The notes under the pieces are model-generated. The model was not told the DNA's origin. It saw only the letters and a program-made list of their open reading frames with translations, and searched no databases. Shown in pieces: positions 43,655-53,286 of a DNA stretch of 64,000 nt (its first letter is position 1; each line of letters opens with the position of its first letter). The translations under genes and the position numbers were made by a program. Source of the stretch: Bradyrhizobium liaoningense (GTDB taxonomy: Bacteria > Pseudomonadota > Alphaproteobacteria > Rhizobiales > Xanthobacteraceae); NCBI RefSeq assembly GCF_018130955.1, contig NZ_JAFCJM010000001.1:281703-345702 (forward strand), in the 5' to 3' direction.

Positions 43655-45175
43655 ATGGAACGCCGATCATTCCCGCTGAGTTCAGCCATCGCCAGCCTCA
43701 TCCTCTCTGCCGCCGCGCTGCCGACCGCTGCGCTGGCACAAGGCGCGATCAATCTCGATCAATTGACGATGACCCAGGCCGCGGCCGACCTGTGCGCCGG
43801 GAAAATCACCAGCAAGGCGCTGACCTCGGCCGCGATTGCGCGCGCCAAGGCGAGCGCCAATCTCAACGCCTTCGTCACGCTGGACGAAGCCGGCGCAATG
43901 AAGGCCGCGGAAGCTTTTGACGGGCGGCGCAAGAAGGGCGCCTGCCCGCCGCTCGGCGGCGTGCCGATCGTGATCAAGGATAACATCGAGGTCGCCGGGC
44001 TGCCCGCGAGCGCGGGCACGCCCGTACTCAAGGCCTTTGTGCCGAAGCAGGATGCGCCGGTGGCGGCAAAACTGCGCGCGGCCGGCGCCGTGATCATCGG
44101 CAAGACCAATATGCACGAGCTGGCCTTCGGCATCTCCGGCTATAACTCGGCCTTCGAGTCCGGCAGCGAGATCGGCGTCCGCAACGCCTATGATGCGAGC
44201 AAGATCGCCGGCGGTTCCTCGTCCGGCACCGGTGCCGCGATCGGCGCGCGCATCGTGACCGCGGGCCTCGGCACCGACACCGGCGGCTCGGTGCGTGTGC
44301 CGTGCTCATTCAACGGTTGCGCCTCGCTGCGGCCGACGGTCGGGCGCTATCCGCAAGCCGGCATCGCGCCGATCTCCCATACCCGCGACACCGCGGGCCC
44401 CATGGCCGCCACCATGACCGACGTCGCCGCGCTCGACCGCGTGATCGCCGGCGGCGGCGCGATCGCGCCTGCCGATCTCAAGCAGGTTCGCCTCGGCGTC
44501 GAGAAGAGCATGCTCGCCAATCTCGACGGCGACACCGACGCGGCGTTCCGCGCCGCCATCGACAGACTGAAATCGCAGGGCGTCACCGTGATCGACATCG
44601 AGATGCCGCAGCTTGCCGAGACCAATGGCAAGGTGAGCTTCCCCGTCGCGATCTATGAAGCCAATGACGACATGGTCGCCTATCTCAAGCGCACCGGCAC
44701 CGGCATCACCATCGAGTCGCTCGCGAAGGGGATCGCAAGCCCCGATGTGAAGGGGACCTATGATGGGCTTGTGATCCCGCGCAAGTTGCCCGGACCGAAC
44801 AACACGGTCGTCGACGGCAAGCCGGCCTACGAGGCCGCCATCAAGACCGGACGCCCGGCGCTGCAGGCGCTCTATCGCGACACGTTTGCCAAGAACAAGC
44901 TCGATGCGATCGCCTTCCCGACCACGCCGAAAGTCGCGATTGCCGCGAACCCTGAGTCCAGCAGCCTGGAGAACTTCCTGCTGTTCATCCAGAACACCGA
45001 TCCAGGCAGCAATGCCGGGGTGCCCGGCATCCAGGTCCCGATCGCGCTGGGCGCTGCGAGCAAACTGCCCGTCGGTCTGGAGCTCGACGGGCCCGCAGGC
45101 AGCGACCGCCGCCTGCTCGCGATCGGCACGGCCATGGACAAGGTATTCGGGCGGCTGCCGGCGCCGACGCGCTAG
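43655..45175 (+). CDS. Exported amidase (amidase signature family)
   Basis: This 506-residue amidase has a signal peptide (about residues 1-28, ending AALAQ). The Ser-cisSer-Lys triad is seen in VPIVIKDNIEV (Lys), KIAGGSSSGTGAAIG (cis-Ser) and GTDTGGSVRVPCSFN (nucleophile Ser). The ATG at 43655 has AGGGAAG upstream. A periplasmic amidase could release ammonia or carboxylates from amides or peptides. It lies 91 bases after the oxidoreductase gene and 1 base from the convergent LuxR-type gene. Confidence 0.9.
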   Translation: MERRSFPLSSAIASLILSAAALPTAALAQGAINLDQLTMTQAAADLCAGKITSKALTSAAIARAKASANLNAFVTLDEAGAMKAAEAFDGRRKKGACPPLGGVPIVIKDNIEVAGLPASAGTPVLKAFVPKQDAPVAAKLRAAGAVIIGKTNMHELAFGISGYNSAFESGSEIGVRNAYDASKIAGGSSSGTGAAIGARIVTAGLGTDTGGSVRVPCSFNGCASLRPTVGRYPQAGIAPISHTRDTAGPMAATMTDVAALDRVIAGGGAIAPADLKQVRLGVEKSMLANLDGDTDAAFRAAIDRLKSQGVTVIDIEMPQLAETNGKVSFPVAIYEANDDMVAYLKRTGTGITIESLAKGIASPDVKGTYDGLVIPRKLPGPNNTVVDGKPAYEAAIKTGRPALQALYRDTFAKNKLDAIAFPTTPKVAIAANPESSSLENFLLFIQNTDPGSNAGVPGIQVPIALGAASKLPVGLELDGPAGSDRRLLAIGTAMDKVFGRLPAPTR

Positions 45176-45176
45176 T

Positions 45177-45905
45177 TCAATGCCGGGACAAGAGGCTGGC
45201 GACGCCGCTGCGGCGGCGGACGCCGAGTTTTTCGAAGATGCGTTTCAAGTGCGTGCGCACCGTCGAGACCTCGACGGACAGCCGATGTGCGATCTCCTTG
45301 TCGCTGAGATCGTCCGAGATCATGCGGGCGATCTCGAACTCGCGGACCGACAGCCTGAGCACCGGTGAAGCATCGGCGTGCATCGCGCCGCCGGCGGCGC
45401 GGACCAGCGCACCGGTGAACGCTGGCTCGATCAGGCGCAGCAATTCCAGCGCATGCGCGTCAAAATTTTGGCGATGGCGGCCGCGCCAGATCCTGACATC
45501 GCCGATGTTGCGGTCGCCGACGAAGCTGTAGGCATTGACGCCCCAGTGCAGCCCGTCACGCGCGAGGAAGTCGTTGAAGAACTCGGTCCGCATCAGCTCG
45601 CGTTGCGGCATCACCTGCGTCACCAGCGTCGCCTCGCGGCGCGCCTGGAGCTTGAACGTGATGGGATCGTGGTGCTGGTAGTATCTGTCGTAATTGGCGA
45701 GGTTTTTCGGATCCATGTTGAGGAACACGGCCTTGCCAAAGGTCCTGGTCGCCTCCTCCCAGACAAAGGAGGCATAGTAATCGGCCTGCAGCAATTCCAG
45801 CAGATGGTGTCCCACCGCCTCGCGGACGTCGCGCTCACCCAGGTCCTCGGACAGGAGCCCGAAGACGCGCGCAAGCACCCGGCTTTCCGCTGCGGTGACG
45901 TACAT
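45177..45905 (-). CDS. LuxR-type helix-turn-helix regulator
   Basis: This 242-residue protein has a C-terminal LuxR/GerE HTH (LRLSVREFEIARMISDDLSD, then KEIAHRLSVEVSTVRTHLKR). The N-terminal 150 residues have no recognised receiver domain or autoinducer motif and may be a GAF/PAS-like sensor. The start at 45905 has no clear ribosome site. It is downstream of the transaminase on the same strand with 55 bases between them, so it could be part of the amino-acid unit. Confidence 0.83.
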   Translation of the reverse strand: MYVTAAESRVLARVFGLLSEDLGERDVREAVGHHLLELLQADYYASFVWEEATRTFGKAVFLNMDPKNLANYDRYYQHHDPITFKLQARREATLVTQVMPQRELMRTEFFNDFLARDGLHWGVNAYSFVGDRNIGDVRIWRGRHRQNFDAHALELLRLIEPAFTGALVRAAGGAMHADASPVLRLSVREFEIARMISDDLSDKEIAHRLSVEVSTVRTHLKRIFEKLGVRRRSGVASLLSRH

Positions 45906-45960
45906 GGCGGCCGCAAGCTTAGCGGACAAGTCCGGCCATGGGAACCGGTGAAGCGGAGCG

Positions 45961-46821
45961 TTAAACCGCCGTCGCCTTCGCAAAATCCACATAGATCTCG
46001 CGCAGCCGCGTCGCCATCGGGCCGGGCTTGCCGGTGCCGACTTTCTTGCCGTCGATCGCGACGACCGGCTGCACGAAGACCGACGCAGAGGTGATGAAGG
46101 CCTCCTTCGCGGCCAGCGCTTCGGCAACCGTGAAGGGGCGCTCCTCGACGCGGAGCTGGCGCTCTTCGGCAAGCGCGACCACCGCCTTGCGGGTGCAGCC
46201 CGGCAGAATGGTGTTGGAGTTCTGCCGCGTCACGATGACGTCGTCCTGGGTCAGGATGAACGCCGAGGACGAGCCACCTTCGGTGACGAACCCGTCTTCG
46301 AGCATCCAGGCCTCGGCCGCACCGGCTTCGGCGGCGGCCTGCTTCGCCAGCACCTGCGCGAGCAGCGCGACGCTCTTGATGTCGCGACGTTCCCAGCGGA
46401 TGTCGGGCACGGTGATCACGCTGACGCCGGTCTTGGCGGACGGCGCATCGACGATCTCCTTCTCGGAGACGAACATGACCAGGCTCGACTTGATGCCGCC
46501 CTTGGGGAACGCGAAGTCGCGTCCCGTATCGGCGCCGCGCGTGACCTGGAGATAGACGAGGCCGCTGACCAGCTTGTTACGCGTGATGAGCTCCTTCTGG
46601 ATCTCGACGATACGCGCGATCGTCTCCGGCAGCTTCAGGGCGATCTCGCCGACCGAACGCTCCAGCCGCGCCAGATGCGAGGCGTTGTCGATCAGCTTGC
46701 CGTCGAGCACGGCCGCCACCTCATAGATGCCGTCCGCGAACAGGAAGCCGCGGTCGAGCACCGAGACTTTTGCTTCCGAGAGCGGGACGAATGAGCCGTT
46801 GACGTAGGCGATCGAGTCCAA
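45961..46821 (-). CDS. dat: D-amino-acid transaminase-type class IV aminotransferase
   Basis: This 286-residue fold-type IV PLP enzyme has VLDRGFLFADGIYEV (N-terminal Tyr-containing motif), the PLP Lys in RRDIKSVALLAQVLAK, and the class IV signature EDGFVTEGGSSSAF. The sequence resembles Dat, which interconverts D-alanine and D-glutamate, more than branched-chain IlvE, but specificity cannot be settled by eye. It follows an amino-acid ABC transporter on the same strand, separated by a palindromic repeat. Confidence 0.88.
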   Translation of the reverse strand: MDSIAYVNGSFVPLSEAKVSVLDRGFLFADGIYEVAAVLDGKLIDNASHLARLERSVGEIALKLPETIARIVEIQKELITRNKLVSGLVYLQVTRGADTGRDFAFPKGGIKSSLVMFVSEKEIVDAPSAKTGVSVITVPDIRWERRDIKSVALLAQVLAKQAAAEAGAAEAWMLEDGFVTEGGSSSAFILTQDDVIVTRQNSNTILPGCTRKAVVALAEERQLRVEERPFTVAEALAAKEAFITSASVFVQPVVAIDGKKVGTGKPGPMATRLREIYVDFAKATAV

Positions 46822-46897
46822 GGCAGGTCTCCTGGGGGCGAAGGGGGGATTTACCTGCTCGTATACGCAATTTGGGGACGCGGATAAACCCTCTCTC

Positions 46898-47000
46898 CGT
46901 CATTCCGGGGCATTCGCGCAGCGAATGAGCCCGGAATCCATAACCACCAGACGGGGTTATGGATTCCGGGCCTGGCCCTTCGGGCCATCCCGGAATGACG
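46898..47000. repeat. Dispersed palindromic repeat (CGTCATTCCGGGG type)
   Basis: The element begins CGTCATTCCGGGG and ends CCCGGAATGACG as inverted termini, with internal GGAATCCATAACC/GGTTATGGATTCC arms. The same family is seen at 56205-56332. It fills the gap between the transporter ATPase and the transaminase genes. Confidence 0.8.
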
Positions 47001-47006
47001 ATGGAG

Positions 47007-47738
47007 TTAGTGAGAGAGGATCTTCGACAAGAACTTCTGCGCGCGGTCGCTGCGCGGTTTGCCGAAAAAGTCGTCCTTCTGGGCGTCCTCGACGATCTCG
47101 CCGCGGTCCATGAAGATGACGCGGTTGGCGACCTTGCGGGCAAAACCCATTTCGTGGGTGACGACCATCATGGTCATGCCTTCCCGGGCGAGGTCGACCA
47201 TGACATCCAGCACCTCGCTCACCATTTCAGGATCGAGCGCCGAGGTCGGCTCGTCGAACAGCATGACGATCGGGTCCATGGCGAGAGCGCGCGCGATGGC
47301 GACGCGCTGCTGCTGGCCGCCGGAGAGCTGCGCCGGAAATTTTTCAGCCTGCTCCTTCAGCCCGACGCGCTCCAGGAGCTGCATGCCCTTGGTCTTCGCC
47401 TTGTCCAACGGACGACCCAACACCTTCGTTTGCGCAAGGCAGAGATTGTCGATGATCTTGAGGTGCGGGAATAGCTCAAAATGCTGGAACACCATGCCGA
47501 CGCGCGAGCGCAGCTTCGGCAGGTCGGTCTTGGGATCGTGGACCTTGGTGCCATCAACGGTGATCTCGCCGCTCTGGAACGGCTCCAGCGCATTGACGCA
47601 TTTGATCAGCGTCGACTTGCCCGAACCCGACGGTCCGCAGACCACGACCACCTCGCCCTTGGTGACGCTGGTGGTGCAGTCGGTCAGCACCTGGAAGGTC
47701 GGGCTGTACCATTTGTTGACGTGACTGATTTCGATCAT
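47007..47738 (-). CDS. Amino-acid ABC transporter ATP-binding protein (GltL/AapP-like)
   Basis: This 243-residue ATPase of the polar amino-acid uptake group has Walker [11 protein letters not shown], the Q-loop [12 protein letters not shown] typical of this subfamily, signature LSGGQQQR, Walker [15 protein letters not shown] and switch His in [10 protein letters not shown]. The start is the ATG at 47738, 10 bases after the upstream permease stop. It powers the GltJK-like permease encoded just upstream. Confidence 0.94.
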   Translation of the reverse strand: MIEISHVNKWYSPTFQVLTDCTTSVTKGEVVVVCGPSGSGKSTLIKCVNALEPFQSGEITVDGTKVHDPKTDLPKLRSRVGMVFQHFELFPHLKIIDNLCLAQTKVLGRPLDKAKTKGMQLLERVGLKEQAEKFPAQLSGGQQQRVAIARALAMDPIVMLFDEPTSALDPEMVSEVLDVMVDLAREGMTMMVVTHEMGFARKVANRVIFMDRGEIVEDAQKDDFFGKPRSDRAQKFLSKILSH

Positions 47739-47748
47739 GACCCAGACT

Positions 47749-48441
47749 CTACCTGATAATGGCGATACGCGACTGCAGGCGGCGAACGCCGAAGGACGCG
47801 ATGCAGGAAATGGTGAAATAGACGACGGCTGCGAACAGGTACATTTCGACCAGACGGCCGTCGCGCTGCGCAACCTTGCTGGCCGCGCCCAGGAAGTCCG
47901 GGATCGACAGCACGTAGACCAGCGAGGTGTCCTGGAACAGCACGATGGTCTGCGTCAGCAGCACCGGCAGCATGTTGCGGAACGCCTGCGGCAGCACGAC
48001 GTAGCGCATGGTCTGCGCGTAGTTGAGGCCGAGCGCGCTCGCCGCCGCCGGCTGGCCGCGCGAGATCGACTGGATGCCGGCGCGCATGATCTCGGAGAAA
48101 TACGCCGCCTCGAACATGATGAAGGTGATGAGCGAGGAGGCGAATGCGCCGACCTTGATCGGCCGCGGCGCGCCCGTGATCCACTGCCCGATATAGGGCA
48201 CCAGGAAGTAGAACCAGAAGATGACGAGCACCAGCGGCAAGGACCGCATGAAGTCGACATAGAGGCCGGCGATGCGCCCGAGCAGCTTGTAGCCGGACAG
48301 GCGCATCAGCGCGATGGCCGTGCCGAAGACCAGGCCGCCGAAGGCGGCGAGCGCCGTCAGCGTCAGCGTGAAGGTCATGCCCTCGTAGAACAGGTAGGGC
48401 AGCGAGCGGCGGATGACGTCGAAATCGAAACTGCCGAGCAT
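47749..48441 (-). CDS. Amino-acid ABC transporter permease (GltK-like)
   Basis: This 230-residue inner-membrane permease of the HisMQ type has about five transmembrane segments and the cytoplasmic EAA loop [20 protein letters not shown] that docks on the ATPase. The start ATG at 48441 is 2 bases after the preceding permease stop; the longer open frame upstream is antisense-free shadow of that gene. Confidence 0.92.
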   Translation of the reverse strand: MLGSFDFDVIRRSLPYLFYEGMTFTLTLTALAAFGGLVFGTAIALMRLSGYKLLGRIAGLYVDFMRSLPLVLVIFWFYFLVPYIGQWITGAPRPIKVGAFASSLITFIMFEAAYFSEIMRAGIQSISRGQPAAASALGLNYAQTMRYVVLPQAFRNMLPVLLTQTIVLFQDTSLVYVLSIPDFLGAASKVAQRDGRLVEMYLFAAVVYFTISCIASFGVRRLQSRIAIIR

Positions 48442-48443
48442 TG

Positions 48444-49175
48444 CTATTTCCCCGTGATGTAGCCGGGGATCGCGACATAGCGCTCGAGGAAGCGCATCGC
48501 GGTCACGACGATTGCATTGGTCAGGAGGTACAGGATGGTCGCGGCCGTGAAGGCCTCGAACACCTGGAAGGAGAATTCCTGCATCGAGCGCGCCTGGCCC
48601 GTCAGCTCGATGAGTCCAATGGTGATGGCGACCGCCGTGTTCTTGATGGTGTTGAGGAACTCGGAGGTCAAAGGCGGCAGGATGATGCGGAAGGCCATCG
48701 GCAGCAGCACGTAGCGATAGCCCTGCACCGTGGTCAGCCCCAGCGCGGTCGCGGCCATCCTTTGTCCGCGCGGCAAAGAGCCGATTCCGGCCTGCAATTG
48801 CACGGCGACGCGCGCCGACATGAACAGGCCGACGCCGATCGCGGCGGTCCAGAACGGCGCGTTGGGCAGTTGCTTCAGCCACAGGCCGGCGGCGCGCGGC
48901 AGCATTTCCGGCAGCACGAAGAACCACAGGAAGAGCTGCACCAGCAGCGGCATGTTGCGGAAGAATTCGACCCAGCAGAAGCCGAACCAATAGGCCCCGC
49001 GCGAGGGCAGCGTCCGCAGCACGCCGACGATCGAGCCGACGGCAAGCGCAATGACCCAGGCGAGCAGCGCCGTCTTGATGGTCAGAGCAAGGCCCGACAA
49101 CAGCATGTCGAGATAGGTGCCGGTCCCCATCGGGTTCGGCTCGAAGAATATCTTCCAGTTCCAATTGTAGTTCAC
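48444..49175 (-). CDS. Amino-acid ABC transporter permease (GltJ-like)
   Basis: This 243-residue HisMQ-type permease has the N-terminal MNYNWNWKIFFEPNPMGTGT, common to GltJ proteins. It also has the conserved FFRNMPLLVQLFLWFF helix and the EAA loop ATALGLTTVQGYRYVLLPMA. It pairs with the GltK-like protein to form the membrane pore. Confidence 0.93.
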   Translation of the reverse strand: MNYNWNWKIFFEPNPMGTGTYLDMLLSGLALTIKTALLAWVIALAVGSIVGVLRTLPSRGAYWFGFCWVEFFRNMPLLVQLFLWFFVLPEMLPRAAGLWLKQLPNAPFWTAAIGVGLFMSARVAVQLQAGIGSLPRGQRMAATALGLTTVQGYRYVLLPMAFRIILPPLTSEFLNTIKNTAVAITIGLIELTGQARSMQEFSFQVFEAFTAATILYLLTNAIVVTAMRFLERYVAIPGYITGK

Positions 49176-49265
49176 GAGTCCCCCACGCGAACGCGACGAT
49201 CACAGAAGCCGGAAACGTCTATGCAAATGTCCGGCCATTCTCCTCCAGAATGGCCTTAATTTGCT

Positions 49266-49291
49266 GCCTCTCCCCGCAAGCGGGGAGAGGC
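49266..49291 (-). other. Perfect stem-loop between binding-protein and permease genes
   Basis: An 11-bp perfect stem (GCCTCTCCCCG with CGGGGAGAGGC) around CAAG lies 14 bases after the binding-protein stop, and no T run follows on the minus strand. Such hairpins usually protect the upstream mRNA, giving more binding protein than membrane protein. Confidence 0.65.
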
Positions 49292-49304
49292 AATCAAACT
49301 CATC

Positions 49305-50216
49305 TTACTTGTAAGCCTCCGGATCCGGCGAGTCCGTCGGCTTGGCGAACTCGTTCTTCAACTCCGCCGAGATCGGCGTGTTGAGGTTGAGGCCCTTCGG
49401 CGGCACCTTTTCCATGAACCACTTGTTGTAGATCTTCTCGCCTTCGCCCGAGGTGTAGAGCGCGGCGGTCGCCGCATCGACTACCTTCTTGAAGGGCGCG
49501 TCGTCCTTGCGCAGCATGATGCCGTAGGGCTCGGGCTTGGAGAACGCATCCTTGGAGATGACGTAGTCGCCCGGCGCCTTGGAGCCGGCAACGAGGCTCG
49601 CGAGCAAAATGTCGTCCATCACGAAGGCGACCGCGCGGTCGGTCTCGACCATCAGGAAGGCCTCGGCATGGTCCTTGGCCGGGATGATGTTGGCGCCGAG
49701 GCCCTTCGCGACGTTGGCTTCGGTGAGCTGCTTGATGTTGGTGGTACCGGCGGTCGAGACCACCGTCTTGCCCTTCAGATCCTCGATCGACTTGAGGCCG
49801 CTCGACTTCTTGAAGACGTAGCGGCTGGCGGTGAGGAAGTGGGTGTTGGTGAAGGCGACCTGCTTCTGGCGCTCGGCATTGTTGGTGGTCGAGCCGCATT
49901 CGAGATCGATCGTGCCGTTCGCCATCAGCGGGATACGGGTCGCCGAGGTGACGGGATTGAGCTTCACCTCGAGCTTGTCGAGCTTCAACTCCTTCTTCAC
50001 GGCGTCGACGATTTTGTAGCAGATGTCCATCGCGAACCCGACGGGCTTCTGGTTATCGTCCAGATAGGAGAACGGGATCGAGGAGTCGCGGAAGCCGAGC
50101 GTGATGGCGCCGGTGTCCTTGATGTTCTTCAAGGTGCCGGTCAGCTCCTGGGCACCGGCCTGGCTCACGACCAAGGTGGCAGCGAGCGCGAGGCCTACGT
50201 TACGGAAATGTTTCAC
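49305..50216 (-). CDS. Amino-acid ABC transporter substrate-binding protein (GltI-like)
   Basis: This 303-residue periplasmic binding protein of the glutamate/aspartate group has a signal peptide ending VSQAGAQ, then AITLGFRDSSIPFSYLDDNQ, GFAMDICYKIVDAVK, NGTIDLECGSTTNN and FVMDDILLAS. These are hallmark GltI segments. The start is a GTG at 50216 with GGGGAAG upstream; the frame opens further but without a signal peptide in position. It is the first gene of the transporter unit. Confidence 0.93.
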   Translation of the reverse strand: MKHFRNVGLALAATLVVSQAGAQELTGTLKNIKDTGAITLGFRDSSIPFSYLDDNQKPVGFAMDICYKIVDAVKKELKLDKLEVKLNPVTSATRIPLMANGTIDLECGSTTNNAERQKQVAFTNTHFLTASRYVFKKSSGLKSIEDLKGKTVVSTAGTTNIKQLTEANVAKGLGANIIPAKDHAEAFLMVETDRAVAFVMDDILLASLVAGSKAPGDYVISKDAFSKPEPYGIMLRKDDAPFKKVVDAATAALYTSGEGEKIYNKWFMEKVPPKGLNLNTPISAELKNEFAKPTDSPDPEAYK

Positions 50217-50301
50217 TTTTTTCTTCCCCTTTGAGGATGGTGCGGCGGGATGCAAGCATAAAACGGGCCGGAATAGAATGTGACTTTCGGCGCCCCCAAA
50301 T

Positions 50302-51687
50302 TCAGCCCAGCGGGCGCGGCAGCTCCCCCAGATCCCAGAACAGGCCTGCCATTGTAGCAAGCGCTTCCTCGGTCAAGGGCAACAAAATATGCTCGTTGGG
50401 GGCGTGCTGGGAGCAGCCGGGATAGGAGTGCGGGACCCAGATCGTCGGCAGGCCCAGGATGTCCGAAAACACGTCGTTGGGCAGCGAGCCGCCGAAATTC
50501 GGCAGGATCGCCGGCGCCTTGCCGGTGGTCTTCTGGACGGAGTCCGCGGCCCATCTGATCCAGGGACTGTCGAAATCGGTGCGCGAGGCGGCAAAGCTCT
50601 GCGCCGCCCACACCGCGACCATGGGAAAGCCTTTTGCGTCGAGATGGGCGCGGATCGCCTCGATCATCCCATCAATTTTCGTGCCGACGACGAAGCGCAG
50701 TTGCAGCACGGCGTTGGCGTGGCCGGGGATCGCGTTCGCCGGCTTCTCGATATTGCCTGAGGACATCGCCAGCACTTCGAGCGTGTTCCAGGCGAACAGC
50801 CGTTCCGCATCGGACAGACCCTCCTCGCCCCAGTTCTCGGCGAGCGCCGGCTCGTCCGCGGTCGGCTCGACCTTCACGTCGGCCAGGAAGCTGCGGATCT
50901 GGTTGGTGAGCCGCGGCGGCTTCAGCGCATCGAGCTGCAGGCGGCCGCTGCCGTCGACCAGCGTCGCAATCGCGTTCACCAGAATGGTCGCGGGATTGGC
51001 GAGCACGCCGCCCCAATTGCCGGAATGATGGCCGCCGTCGCGCAAGTTCACGTCGAGATGAATGCGGATGCCACCACGGCAGCCGAGGAACAGCGTCGGA
51101 CGGTCCGCGGACAGCCGCGGGCCGTCGGAGGCCATGAAGAGATCCGCCTTGAGCGCATCGCGATTGAGGTCGCAGACCTTGCCGAGATCGGGCGAGCCGA
51201 TCTCCTCGCCCATCTCGACGATGAATTTTGCGTTGAAGCCGAGCTTGCCGCCGCGCGCCTCGCGCACGGCGCGCAAGGCCGCGAGGTTGATGCTGTGCTG
51301 GCCCTTGTTGTCGGCCGTGCCGCGGCCGTAAACGCGCGCGCCAGAGGTCGTCGTGCGCCAGGGATCGCGGTTGTCGCGCCACTCGCCCTCCATACCGTCG
51401 ACGACGTCGCCATGGCCGTAGATCAGCACGGTCGGCGCTGCGGCGTTTTCAAGATGCTCGGCGATCAGGAACGGCGCCTTGCCATTCGGGGATTCCACCA
51501 GCCGGCTTTCGAAATCCAGCGCGGCAAACGCCGGCTGCATCTCCTGTTCCAGATAGGCGCGCAGCTCGGCGGCGCGCGACCCGTTCTGGCTTTCGGTCTT
51601 GTAGGCGACGCGGCGGTCGAGTTCTTGGAGGAAGGCGCCGGACGTGATGTCGTGACGGGCGCGGGCGATGGCGTCGGCTCTGGTCAT
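50302..51687 (-). CDS. M20-family metallopeptidase / dipeptidase
   Basis: This 461-residue zinc peptidase of the M20 (ArgE/DapE/carnosinase) family has metal ligands in IYGHGDVVDG and GRGTADNKGQ, catalytic Glu in EMGEEIGSPDL, and a last His in GCSQHAPNEH. The dimerisation domain lies in the middle. The ATG at 51687 is chosen over an in-frame non-ATG start 11 codons earlier. It is encoded just upstream of the amino-acid transporter, suggesting peptide or N-acyl-amino-acid use. Confidence 0.9.
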   Translation of the reverse strand: MTRADAIARARHDITSGAFLQELDRRVAYKTESQNGSRAAELRAYLEQEMQPAFAALDFESRLVESPNGKAPFLIAEHLENAAAPTVLIYGHGDVVDGMEGEWRDNRDPWRTTTSGARVYGRGTADNKGQHSINLAALRAVREARGGKLGFNAKFIVEMGEEIGSPDLGKVCDLNRDALKADLFMASDGPRLSADRPTLFLGCRGGIRIHLDVNLRDGGHHSGNWGGVLANPATILVNAIATLVDGSGRLQLDALKPPRLTNQIRSFLADVKVEPTADEPALAENWGEEGLSDAERLFAWNTLEVLAMSSGNIEKPANAIPGHANAVLQLRFVVGTKIDGMIEAIRAHLDAKGFPMVAVWAAQSFAASRTDFDSPWIRWAADSVQKTTGKAPAILPNFGGSLPNDVFSDILGLPTIWVPHSYPGCSQHAPNEHILLPLTEEALATMAGLFWDLGELPRPLG

Positions 51688-51863
51688 TGCTTTCTTTAGC
51701 AGGGCTTTTGTCTGGAGCAAGCCTCACGACTTGGGCGAACTCGCAAAAGTGGACGAGGGTGCGAATTGGCTCTTGCCAAGAGTATGACTAATGCAAGAAC
51801 TTCGCCAAGTTTCGCGCAGTTAACATCGGAAGAGCGCCGGAGATAGAGGCGCCGAGGAACACC

Positions 51864-53246
51864 ATGGCAAAAGAAATCAGGCTCAACGCATTTGCGATGA
51901 ATTGTGTGGCGCATCAATCGCCAGGCCTGTGGACCCATCCGCGCGACCGCACCGCCGAGTATAACCGCCTGCCCTACTGGATCGATCTCGCCAAGACATT
52001 GGAACGCGGCCGTTTCGACGGGCTGTTCCTCGCGGACGTGCTCGGCGTCTATGACGTCTATGGCAACAGCCCCGATGCTGCATTGCGCAATGCAGCGCAG
52101 ACGCCGTCGAACGAGCCGCTGCTGCTGCTCTCGGCGATGGCGGCGGTGACCCAAGATCTCGGCTTTGGCGTCACCTCAAACCTTTCCTACGAGCCGCCCT
52201 ACCCGTTCGCACGGCGGATGTCGACGCTCGACCATCTTACCGAGGGGCGGATCGGCTGGAACGTCGTCACCGGCTATCTCGACAGCGCCGCGCGCGGTGC
52301 CGGCAAGCAGAAGCAGACCGGGCATGACGACCGCTACGAGATCGCCGACGAATATATGGAGGTCGTCTACAAGCTCTGGGAAGGAAGCTGGGAGGACGAC
52401 GCGGTGCTGCGCGATCGGGCGCGCGGCATCTTCACCGATCCGTCAAAGGTTCATCGCGTCAACCATGAGGGCGCGAACTACCGGATCAACAACACCATTC
52501 ACCTGAGCGAGCCGTCGCCGCAGCGCACGCCCGTGCTGTATCAGGCCGGCACGTCGCCGCGCGGACGGCAGTTCGCGGCCGAGCATGCCGAATGCGTGTT
52601 CATGTCGGGTCCTTCGGCGAAGGTGATCGCGCCGCGCGTCTCGGCGATCCGCGAGACGGCGGCCAGCCTCGGCCGCAATCCGAAGGAAATCTTGATGTTC
52701 TCGATGATGACGATCATCCTCGGGAATACGGAAGCCGAGGCGAAGGCGAAATATGCCGACTACCGCTCGCACATCAATCCCGAAGGCGCGCTGGCGCTGA
52801 TGTCGGGATGGACCGGCGTCGACTTCTCCGGCTACGCGCTCGACCAAGAGGTGCGTCACGTGCAGAACGACGCCGGCCGCAGCGCGATGGACAATGTTAC
52901 GCGCGCCGACCCCGATCGGGTCTGGACCGTGCGCGACGTCATCGAGCATGTCGGCATCGGCGGCGCCGGTCCCGTCGTGGTCGGCACGCCCGAAAGCGTC
53001 GCGGACAAGATCGAAGAGTGGTTCGAACAGACCGACGTCGACGGCCTCAACGTCGCCTTTGCGATCTCGCCCGGCGATTTCGAGGACATTTCCGACATGC
53101 TGGTGCCGGAGCTGACACGGCGCGGGCGCTACAAGCCAACCTACGCGAAGGGCACGCTGCGCGAAAAGCTGTTCGGCAAAGGCCGCGCAAGGCTCAGCGC
53201 GCCGCATCCGGCGGCGGGGTACCGGGTGGGGAAGACGGCGGGATAG
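51864..53246 (+). CDS. NtaA/SnaA/DszA-family FMN-dependent monooxygenase
   Basis: This 460-residue luciferase-like flavin monooxygenase begins MAKEIRLNAFAMNCVAHQSP and contains FDGLFLADVLGVYDVYGNS, EGRIGWNVVTGYLDSAARG and PVLYQAGTSPRGRQFAAEHA, the family's FMN/substrate-binding segments. It is a second, diverged member beside the one at 38040. It is divergent from the M20 gene. A flavin reductase is not adjacent. The substrate is unknown (sulfones, aminopolycarboxylates or fatty amides in relatives). Confidence 0.9.
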   Translation: MAKEIRLNAFAMNCVAHQSPGLWTHPRDRTAEYNRLPYWIDLAKTLERGRFDGLFLADVLGVYDVYGNSPDAALRNAAQTPSNEPLLLLSAMAAVTQDLGFGVTSNLSYEPPYPFARRMSTLDHLTEGRIGWNVVTGYLDSAARGAGKQKQTGHDDRYEIADEYMEVVYKLWEGSWEDDAVLRDRARGIFTDPSKVHRVNHEGANYRINNTIHLSEPSPQRTPVLYQAGTSPRGRQFAAEHAECVFMSGPSAKVIAPRVSAIRETAASLGRNPKEILMFSMMTIILGNTEAEAKAKYADYRSHINPEGALALMSGWTGVDFSGYALDQEVRHVQNDAGRSAMDNVTRADPDRVWTVRDVIEHVGIGGAGPVVVGTPESVADKIEEWFEQTDVDGLNVAFAISPGDFEDISDMLVPELTRRGRYKPTYAKGTLREKLFGKGRARLSAPHPAAGYRVGKTAG

Positions 53247-53286
53247 GCTGCGGTCACGTAGCCACGCTGATTGCCACACCCTCGGT

